Assembly: GCF_011250645.1 (NCBI RefSeq)
Contig: NZ_JAANNO010000010.1
Span: 94,378-129,934, forward strand
Reading direction: 5' to 3'
DNA from: Motilibacter aurantiacus
GTDB taxonomy: Bacteria; Actinomycetota; Actinomycetes; Motilibacterales; Motilibacteraceae
DNA length: 35,557 nt
The stretch's first letter is position 1. Each line of letters opens with the position of its first letter. Shown in pieces: positions 29,915 through 35,557 of the stretch. A program made the position numbers and the translations under genes. The notes beneath the pieces were generated by a model. It saw only the letters and a program-made list of their open reading frames with translations, ran no database searches and was not told where the DNA came from.

Positions 29915-30640
29915 TCACCCCGTCGTCGCGCTCCTGCGGCGGGCCAACGGCGGCACCCACAGCCCGAGGAGCAGCAGCGCCCCCACCGCGCCGAGGCCCA
30001 GCCAGAGCCCGAGCGGAAGGCGGGACGAGCCGCCGTCGCCGCCGGGCGACGCCGCCGCCGCCGAGGGGCCGGTGCTCGGCTCGGCCGCCCCGGCGACCGG
30101 CGGCAGGGCGTCACCGGCGAGCGGGGCGGCCGGGGAAGCCGTCGGCCGGCTCGCGGCCGGCGGCGCGCCCACGAGCCGCCAGGTCTTCCCGCTGCGGCCG
30201 AAGCGGATCTCGCCCCGGAACGTCGCGAGGTCCGCGGTCCCGAGCCGCTTGCGGCAGTGCAGCACGAGGGCGTACGTCCCCGAGTAGTGGACGACGGGCG
30301 GCTGCGACATCGCCCCCTGGTCGCGGAGGTTGCGCGGGGCGGGCACGGTGAACGACGCGGCGCTGCCGCCGGCCGTGCCGTAGATCGACAGCGGCGAGCT
30401 CGCCACGTAGTTCTCCCCGCCCTTGCCGAACCCCGTGCCGTCGATGGTGACGACGAGGCCCGTCGCCGCGGCGGGGCAGCCACCCGACGTGCGGAAGGTC
30501 AGGAAGGTCTCCAGGCCGCCTTCGACGGGGTCCACCGTCAGGCTCCCCTGCGCCTGGGCGGACGCGGGCGTCGGCGACCCCGCCGCGAGGACCGCCACCG
30601 TGGCGCAGGCCGCCAGCGCGCGGCGGACGTTGCGGGTCAT
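29915..30640 (-). CDS. Secreted, membrane-anchored surface protein (short paralogue)
   Basis: A 241-residue protein. Signal peptide RRALAACATVAVLAAGSPTP; outside domain residues 30-155 ([80 protein letters not shown]); a Pro/Ser/Ala-rich linker; a membrane helix LGLWLGLGAVGALLLLGLWV; and a basic tail PLARRRSATTG. The outside domain is the same as residues 37-167 of the longer protein at 32521-34044, including [13 protein letters not shown], PAPKNLxDQGA and a second Cys. It lacks a sorting motif. The start is 13 nt after the PstB stop, so it is the last gene of the cluster. Function is unknown. Confidence 0.85.
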   Translation of the reverse strand: MTRNVRRALAACATVAVLAAGSPTPASAQAQGSLTVDPVEGGLETFLTFRTSGGCPAAATGLVVTIDGTGFGKGGENYVASSPLSIYGTAGGSAASFTVPAPRNLRDQGAMSQPPVVHYSGTYALVLHCRKRLGTADLATFRGEIRFGRSGKTWRLVGAPPAASRPTASPAAPLAGDALPPVAGAAEPSTGPSAAAASPGGDGGSSRLPLGLWLGLGAVGALLLLGLWVPPLARRRSATTG

Positions 30641-30653
30641 CGAGCTGCGCCCG

Positions 30654-31484
30654 TCAGCCGAATCGGCCGTTCACGTAGTCGGCCGTCCGCGGGTCGACCG
30701 GCGACTCGAAGATGTCGCGCGTCGCGCCGGCCTCCACGATGTGCCCGGGCTTGCCCTGCTCGGCGAGGAAGAACGCGCAGACGTCGGAGACGCGGGCCGC
30801 CTGCTGCATGTTGTGCGTGACGATGACGATCGTGACCTCGGACTTGAGCTCCCCGATGGTCTCCTCGATGCGCCGGGTGCTCGTGGGGTCGAGCGCCGAG
30901 CAGGGCTCGTCCATGAGCAGCACGCGGGGGGTGATCGCGAGGGATCGGGCGATGCACAGACGCTGCTGCTGGCCGCCGGAGAGGCCACCGCCCGGCTGCC
31001 GGAGCCGGTCCTTGACCTCCTTCCAGAGGCCTGCCTTCTGCAGGCAGCTCTCGACGAGGCCGTCCTTCTCGGCGCGGTCGGCCCGCCGGCCCGTCAGCTT
31101 GAGGCCGGCGACCACGTTGTCGTAGATGCTCATCGCCGGGAAGGGGTTCGGCTTCTGGAAGACCATCCCGATCTGGCGCCGGGCGTCGGTCAGCCGCTTG
31201 CCGACGGCGTAGACGTCCTCGCCGTCGAGCAGCACCTCCCCCGCCAGCGACGCCGACGGCACCAGCTCGTGCATCCGGTTGAGGATCCGCAGGAAGGTGG
31301 ACTTGCCGCACCCGGACGGGCCGATCAGCGCGGTCACCTGGCCGGCCGGCATGGTCAGGCTGACCCGGTCGAGCACCTTGTGGTCGGCGAACCAGGCCGA
31401 GACCGAGCGCCCCTCGAGGGTGGCGAGCCCTGCCGCGGGCGCCGGGACGTCCTCCGTGAAGAAGGGCGATTCGATCGTACTCAT
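30654..31484 (-). CDS. pstB: PstB-type phosphate ABC transporter ATP-binding protein
   Basis: A 276-residue ATPase. Walker A is [20 protein letters not shown], the Q-loop [20 protein letters not shown], the signature [17 protein letters not shown], Walker [21 protein letters not shown] and the switch His [25 protein letters not shown] and DEPCSALDP are typical of PstB. PstB normally energises the PstCA permease, but no permease or PstS gene is in the window. GAGGAAG precedes ATG 31484, which gives the usual length; the longer open frame to 32108 is not coding. It lies 26 nt after the sortase-like gene and 13 nt before the short surface-protein gene, so it is embedded in their operon. Confidence 0.95.
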   Translation of the reverse strand: MSTIESPFFTEDVPAPAAGLATLEGRSVSAWFADHKVLDRVSLTMPAGQVTALIGPSGCGKSTFLRILNRMHELVPSASLAGEVLLDGEDVYAVGKRLTDARRQIGMVFQKPNPFPAMSIYDNVVAGLKLTGRRADRAEKDGLVESCLQKAGLWKEVKDRLRQPGGGLSGGQQQRLCIARSLAITPRVLLMDEPCSALDPTSTRRIEETIGELKSEVTIVIVTHNMQQAARVSDVCAFFLAEQGKPGHIVEAGATRDIFESPVDPRTADYVNGRFG

Positions 31485-31510
31485 GGTTGTCTTCCTCGGA
31501 TCGGCTGAGC

Positions 31511-32524
31511 TCAGATGAGGTTCGGCAGCAGACGGGCGACCAGCCCCGCGACGGTGAGCCCGAGCGCGCCGAGCACGGGCACCCCGACCAGCCAGGCCTG
31601 CCACTTGCCCCACCGGGCACGGGCCCAGACGAAGGCCAGCGACGCGGGGAGCAGCAGCTCGCCCCACAGCAGGATGCGGATCCAGACGCTGTCGTCGCCC
31701 ACCATGGCGCGCTCGTTCTCCGGCAGCGTCGCGGACGTGAACGGGGGCCGGGCGGGCGCGACCTGCGGCGCGGACGTGAGGTCGGCGTCGACGTAGACGA
31801 CGCCCTCGGGCGCGTACCAGGGGCCGTCCGCGGTGACGAGCGTGATCCGGCCCTGGCCCGGTGCGCGCGCCTCCATCGGGCTGCCCTCGCGGCGCGGGCT
31901 GCCGATGACCTCGTACGTGTGCGCCTGGCCGCCCTGGGCCGTGGTCACCCGGATGATGTCGCCACGCTCGAGCTGGTCGATGTCCTCGAACGGGCCGCCG
32001 TACGTGGACTTCCGCCCGTAGATGACCGAGATGGAGTTCTGCCCCGGCAGGACCGTCGAGCGCAGCAGCCCGGGGCCCTTCTCCAGCACCTCGGACGTGG
32101 TCCCCCACCCGACGACCTCGTGCTCCATGCCGATACGGGGGATGTCGAGGATCGCCACGGGAGCGCCGAGCGGCACGGCGCGGCCCTCCAGGTCGAACGG
32201 GCCCACCGGAGCGGTGCCCAGGGCCAGCTGGCTGCGGAACTCCGCGTACTGCTGGTTCTGGGCCCGCACGTGCTGCAGATGGCTGACGAGCAGGAGGTTG
32301 CCGGCGAAGCCCAGCGCCAGCGTGGCGAGGAGCGAGAGCGCCGTCCCCGCGAAGGTCAGGCCGGGCCGCTGGGGCGCGGAGCCACCGGTGGCCGCTCCGG
32401 CGCGGCGGAAGCGGCCGAGCAGCCCGGCGCGCGGCGCGGACGGTCGCTGCGGCGCCTCGCCGCCCGGGAGGCCGCGCCCCTCCCCCAGCTCGGGGGAGGG
32501 ACGCAACGTGGTGGTCTGGCTCAC
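31511..32524 (-). CDS. Sortase-fold membrane protein lacking the catalytic residues (pseudosortase)
   Basis: A 337-residue membrane protein. Residues 1-55 are a Pro/Arg-rich cytoplasmic region. A membrane helix follows ([20 protein letters not shown]). The outside sortase-like domain is residues about 110-265 ([76 protein letters not shown]). Two C-terminal helices end the protein. In class E sortases the segment after LPG reads GHRTTYG and the catalytic Cys sits in TLTTC; here these read YGRKSTYG and TLVTADG, so both His and Cys appear lost, and no obvious catalytic Arg follows. GTG 32524 overlaps the surface-protein stop by 4 bp. A scaffold or receptor role is possible. Confidence 0.82.
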   Translation of the reverse strand: MSQTTTLRPSPELGEGRGLPGGEAPQRPSAPRAGLLGRFRRAGAATGGSAPQRPGLTFAGTALSLLATLALGFAGNLLLVSHLQHVRAQNQQYAEFRSQLALGTAPVGPFDLEGRAVPLGAPVAILDIPRIGMEHEVVGWGTTSEVLEKGPGLLRSTVLPGQNSISVIYGRKSTYGGPFEDIDQLERGDIIRVTTAQGGQAHTYEVIGSPRREGSPMEARAPGQGRITLVTADGPWYAPEGVVYVDADLTSAPQVAPARPPFTSATLPENERAMVGDDSVWIRILLWGELLLPASLAFVWARARWGKWQAWLVGVPVLGALGLTVAGLVARLLPNLI

Positions 32525-34044
32525 GGCTGGTGCGGACCGTCCTCGGCCAGGGTCCCCGCGGCAGCCTGCGGCAGCGCCCGGCGGCGCCGCGCGGCCACGT
32601 GCAGGTTCGTGCCGGCGGCGAGGAAGGCGAGCGCGATGAGCGCGAGCGGGACCGCGGTGAGGCCGGTGGCGGCCAGCGTCCCCTTGCCGTCGCTCGTGTT
32701 CGAGGCGGCGGCGTCGCTGGCGGCGACGTCCTCCTGGCCCAGCACCGCGAACTCGACGGTCGCGCTGGCCTTGCCGTCGGACAGGACGAGCGAGTGCGGG
32801 CCGACCGCGAGGTCGTCCGGCACGGTGAAGTCGTAGGTCACGACCCCGTCGGCGTTGGAGGTCGCGGTGTCCAGCCAGGCGGCGGTGGAGGACGGCGCCG
32901 GGCTCGCCGAGGCCGACGTGGACGCCGAGGGGCTCGGCGACGCCGAAGGGCTGGGCGACGCCGAGGGGCTGGGCGACGCCGAGGGGCTGGGCGACGCGGA
33001 CGGGCTCGGCGACGCGGACGGGCTGGCCGACGGGCTACCGCTGGCCCCCGGGCTCGCGGAGGGCGAGGCCGACTCGGCAGCGGCCTGCAGCGGCCGCGTC
33101 AGCACGTCGGCCGGGTCGAGCGCGACCGCGATGGAGCTCTGCGCGCCGAAGCCGGTCGCACGGATGCGGACGGTGTCGCCGTGCGCGAGCGACGGCGAGG
33201 CCGGCAGCGGGTTGCCGTTGACGTCGGTGATGCTGACGTTGGACGACGACGCCGCGGTGGGCGAGGGAGTCGGGGAGGGGCTCGGGGTCGTCGACGGGGA
33301 GGCACCGGGGCTCGCCGACGGCGACGCGCTGGCCGAGGCCGACGGCGACGCGCTGGCCGACGGGCTGGCCGACGGCGAGGGGCTGCCCGACGGGGACGTC
33401 GAGGGCGACGCGCTCGGTGAGGGCGACGGGCTGGTCGACGGCGACGCGCTCGGCGAGGCGCTCGGCGAGGCGCTCGGCGAGGGCGACGGGCTCGGGGACG
33501 GCGAGGGGGCAGTGGGCGACGGGCTCGGCGAGGGCGAGCCGCCACCCGGGAGGACGGCGACCCAGGACGTTCCGCCCTCGGCGGGGAACCGGATCGTGCC
33601 GCCGCGGAACTCTCCGAGGCTGGTCGCGTTGAGCGCGGTGCGGCAGAAGAGGACGAACTCGTAGTCGCCCTTCCACTGCTCGACGGGCGGGGACGCCAGG
33701 GCGCCCTGGTCCTGCAGGTTCTTGGGCGCCGGCACCGAGAACGGCTGGGTCGAGCCGCCGGACGATCCGTAGGTCGTGAGGGCCGTGTTGGCCACGTAGT
33801 TGAGCCCGGACTCGGGGAACCCGTGACCGTAGATCTTGACGAGCAGGTTGGTGGCGGCGGCCGGGCATCCACCGGAGGTGCGGAAGGTGATGCCGCCGGT
33901 CGTGAGGACGCCGGACTCCGGGGTCACGGTGAGCGTGCCGACGTCGGCCGCCCCCGCGGGGCTGGAGGCCAGCACGGTGGCCGTCGAGGCCGTCGCGAGC
34001 GCTGTCAGCGCCGCTGCGAGGGGCCGGGAGACACGCATGGACAC
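32521..34044 (-). CDS. Secreted Ser/Pro-repeat surface protein with LAATG sorting-like tail
   Basis: A 507-residue protein. A signal peptide ([20 protein letters not shown]) leads to a domain shared with the short paralogue ([60 protein letters not shown]). A Ser/Pro/Ala tract follows (33540-33250), then an Ig-like domain ([20 protein letters not shown] to [20 protein letters not shown]) interrupted by a second tract (33075-32878). The C terminus has LAATG (32676-32662), a hydrophobic stretch and ARRRRA, the layout of a class E sorting signal; 17 residues follow the Arg cluster. GTG 34044 is chosen from AGGAAG 9 nt upstream; GTG 34053 is possible. Function is unknown. Confidence 0.86.
   Translation of the reverse strand: MSMRVSRPLAAALTALATASTATVLASSPAGAADVGTLTVTPESGVLTTGGITFRTSGGCPAAATNLLVKIYGHGFPESGLNYVANTALTTYGSSGGSTQPFSVPAPKNLQDQGALASPPVEQWKGDYEFVLFCRTALNATSLGEFRGGTIRFPAEGGTSWVAVLPGGGSPSPSPSPTAPSPSPSPSPSPSASPSASPSASPSTSPSPSPSASPSTSPSGSPSPSASPSASASPSASASASPSASPGASPSTTPSPSPTPSPTAASSSNVSITDVNGNPLPASPSLAHGDTVRIRATGFGAQSSIAVALDPADVLTRPLQAAAESASPSASPGASGSPSASPSASPSPSASPSPSASPSPSASPSPSASPSPSASTSASASPAPSSTAAWLDTATSNADGVVTYDFTVPDDLAVGPHSLVLSDGKASATVEFAVLGQEDVAASDAAASNTSDGKGTLAATGLTAVPLALIALAFLAAGTNLHVAARRRRALPQAAAGTLAEDGPHQP
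32878..33075. repeat. Ser/Pro/Ala-coding tract with six tandem 18-bp units
   Basis: Within the surface-protein gene (minus-strand coding), residues about 327-392. Six adjacent 18-bp units run 32921-33028, each coding SPSPSA or a close variant; units 3 and 4 are identical and unit 2 differs by one base. Copy number is likely to vary between strains. The tract sits inside the Ig-like domain rather than between domains. Confidence 0.85.
33250..33540. repeat. Ser/Pro/Ala-coding low-complexity tract
   Basis: Within the same gene, residues about 172-268: a degenerate SP, SA and ST dipeptide repeat joining the N-terminal domain to the Ig-like domain. It resembles a flexible or glycosylated wall-spanning stalk. 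Repeat units are less regular than in the tract at 32878-33075. Confidence 0.85.
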
Positions 34045-34265
34045 GCGATCCACTTCCTAGGGTGTGAAAAAGACGGCGGGGCCTCGGCTCGTCAGCGGGG
34101 CAGTGCCCGCGCCGCCACGGAACAGCCGAGCGAATAGTGGAATGAGGACCGGGCCGGGAGGCGACGTCAGCATGAACGCCACATGTCCATGCCGGCCGGT
34201 GCCGACCCGCTGCGCGCTTTTCGCGGGCGTAGCTCCGGCATCGTCCGCATTCCGCGCGCGACGTG

Positions 34266-34299
34266 CCGGGGGGCGGGCGGTTGCCCGCCCGCCCCCCGG
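34266..34299. terminator. Terminator after the Ig-repeat protein gene
   Basis: CCGGGGGGCGGGCGG / CCGCCCGCCCCCCGG, a perfect 15-bp stem with a 4-nt loop (TTGC), 12 nt after the stop of the Ig-repeat protein gene on the minus strand. It isolates that gene from the surface-protein cluster. The 221 bp between it and the cluster's first start codon hold no gene; a ribosome site (AGGAAG, 34059-34054) and a possible -10 (TATTCG on the minus strand near 34134) lie there. Confidence 0.8.
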
Positions 34300-34311
34300 G
34301 CGTCCAGGACC

Positions 34312-35557
34312 TCAGCTGACGACGACGGTGCGGGTGACCGACCCGCTCGTGCCGTTCGGGCCGGTCACCTTGACGGTGACCGTGTAGGTGCCCGCGGAGG
34401 CGTACATGTGGGTGCCGAAGACGCCACGGAAGCCGTTCGGCCCAGCGAGGATGCCGGTCGACGACTGGCCGTCGCCCCACTCGATCGTCGCGCTCAGCGC
34501 GTTGCTGGGGGCGGCCGAGTTGACGACCACGCCCACCGCGGCGCTGAACATCTGGCGTGCGCTGACGGAGATCGTCGCGCCGCCCGTGACGGCGATCCCG
34601 CCGCCCTGCGCAGCTGTGACGGTGAAGCTCACGGCGGCAGACGTGGAGCCGATGTAGGCCGCACCGGAGGGCACGAACTCAGCGGTCACCGAGCTCGTCC
34701 CGACCGGCAGGCCCGTCGTCGAGTACGCCGCGGTGCCGTTCGAGACGGCGACGGTCCCGAGGACGTCGGAGCCGCGGCGGAAGGTGACCGAGCCGGCGGC
34801 GGCCGCCGGCGACACCGTCGCCGTGAAGGTGACGTTGGTGCCCTGCACCTGCGGGCTCGCCGGCGACGCGGTGAGCGCCGTCGTCGTGGCCACCGGGGCA
34901 GCGGTGATCGTGTACGAGAGGGCCGCCGACGTCGAGCCGAGGTACTCGGCGCTCGACGGGGTGAAGACCGCCGTGAGCGTGCGGGTGCCGACGGCCAGCG
35001 TGGAGGTGCTGATCGTCGCCTTGCCGCCCGCGACGGGAGCAGAGCCGAGCGACGTCGAGCCGTCCCGGAACTGGACGGTGCCGGCCGCGGCCGGGGACAC
35101 CTCGGCCGTCAGGGTGACGGCCGTGCCGACCTGCTGCGGGCTGGCCGGGCTGGCCACGAGCGTCGTCGTGGTGGCCGCCGGAGCGGCGGTGACGACGTAG
35201 CTGAGCGCCGACGAGGTGGAGCCGGTGTAGTTGCCGCCCGTGGGCGCGAACTCGGCGGTGACGGAGCTGGTGCCGACCGGCAGCGCGGAGGTCGTGAACA
35301 TCGCGACGCCGTTGGCGACGGCGGCGGTGCCGAGGGTCTCGCTGCCCCGGCGGAACGTCACCGTGCCGGCGGCCGCGGCGGGCGTGACCGTGGCGGTGAG
35401 GGTGACGGCCGTCCCGACCTGCTGCGGGGAGGCCGGCGACGCCGTCAGCGCGGTGGTCGTGGCGTTCGGGACGGCGGTGATCGTGTAGCTCAGCGCGGTC
35501 GAGGTGGAGCCGACGGAGCCCGTGCCCGACGGGACGAACTGCGCCGTGATCGAGCTC
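34312..35557 (-). CDS. Ig-like repeat protein with C-terminal PKD domain (start outside window)
   Basis: C-terminal ~415 residues of a larger protein; the frame is open to the window edge. It holds the tail of one repeat and three complete Big_3_5-type Ig repeats of about 90-95 residues, each with the pattern ATTTxLxASPASPQ, VTFRRGS or VQFRDGS, LPVGTSSVTAEF and GSTSxALSY. A linker (GGGIAVTGGATISVSARQMF) is followed by a PKD-like domain (SATIEWGDGQSSTG, THMYASAGTYTVTVKVTGPN). Such proteins are secreted adhesins or spacer arms of enzymes. No membrane anchor or sorting signal is at the C terminus, which ends VTRTVVVS. What lies N-terminal is unknown. Confidence 0.88.
   Translation of the reverse strand, partial: SSITAQFVPSGTGSVGSTSTALSYTITAVPNATTTALTASPASPQQVGTAVTLTATVTPAAAAGTVTFRRGSETLGTAAVANGVAMFTTSALPVGTSSVTAEFAPTGGNYTGSTSSALSYVVTAAPAATTTTLVASPASPQQVGTAVTLTAEVSPAAAGTVQFRDGSTSLGSAPVAGGKATISTSTLAVGTRTLTAVFTPSSAEYLGSTSAALSYTITAAPVATTTALTASPASPQVQGTNVTFTATVSPAAAAGSVTFRRGSDVLGTVAVSNGTAAYSTTGLPVGTSSVTAEFVPSGAAYIGSTSAAVSFTVTAAQGGGIAVTGGATISVSARQMFSAAVGVVVNSAAPSNALSATIEWGDGQSSTGILAGPNGFRGVFGTHMYASAGTYTVTVKVTGPNGTSGSVTRTVVVS

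Noticed and set aside
32878-33540. Regular repeats considered as a CRISPR array
   Set aside because: The repeats are in-frame Ser/Pro/Ala codons inside a secreted protein gene, have no unique spacers, and no cas genes are near.

Overview
The window is very GC-rich, has frequent GTG starts and several promoters that appear to give leaderless transcripts. It encodes mycothiol synthase (MshD), GlnR, an RsiG-type anti-sigma factor, an ECF42 sigma factor with its DGPF partner, and class-E-like surface protein machinery. Together these point to an actinomycete (Actinomycetota), probably a differentiating or motile genus of the Motilibacter/Kineosporia/Frankia kind. Genus cannot be fixed from sequence alone. 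No tRNA, rRNA, CRISPR, insertion sequence or prophage was seen, and base composition is uniform.

Layout. 1-0.6 kb: broken end of a secreted protein gene. 0.5-2.5 kb (-): DGPF protein, ECF42 sigma factor, Dabb protein. 2.5-4.8 kb: divergent pair of an FAD oxidoreductase-methyltransferase fusion and an XRE-cupin regulator sharing an operator region. 4.9-6.1 kb: LacI regulator. 6.1-7.7 kb: ArfB, RsiG and divergent Dtd. 7.8-9.4 kb: polyprenyl-phosphate sugar transferase. 9.5-11.6 kb (-): 33-residue membrane peptide, heme-binding FABP protein, Fur regulator, YgfZ, apparently one operon, divergent from a DsrE protein over a compact shared promoter. 12.0-13.9 kb (-): sulfur block (MoaD-like carrier; cysteine leader peptide, SseA rhodanese, SseC/DUF1416). 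14.1-14.8 kb: GlnR.

15.0-20.0 kb (-): two paralogous secreted 5'-nucleotidases separated by an ECF sigma/anti-sigma-like pair; both nucleotidase genes carry PHO-box-like direct repeats at a similar distance from an identical -10. 20.1-25.9 kb: mshD, a frameshifted LacI gene, a tiny antitoxin-like gene, a TetR/GNAT divergent pair, a LysR/EamA divergent pair and a DUF6204 gene. 25.9-29.6 kb (-): an unrecognised secreted protein and a secreted protein with two glycerophosphodiester phosphodiesterase domains.

29.9-34.0 kb (-): a four-gene cluster of a Ser/Pro-repeat surface protein with an LAATG sorting-like tail, a sortase-fold protein in which the catalytic residues look missing, a PstB-type ATPase without permease or binding protein in the window, and a shorter paralogue of the surface protein. 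34.3 kb to the end: C-terminal part of an Ig-repeat/PKD adhesin-like protein.

How it fits together (inference): the right half is rich in functions that release or import phosphate (two nucleotidases, GDPD, PstB) and sits next to GlnR, whose binding sites overlap PhoP sites in Streptomyces. The cluster at 29.9-34.0 kb is the best candidate for an undescribed system: an inactive-looking sortase scaffold, two related surface proteins and a PstB ATPase.
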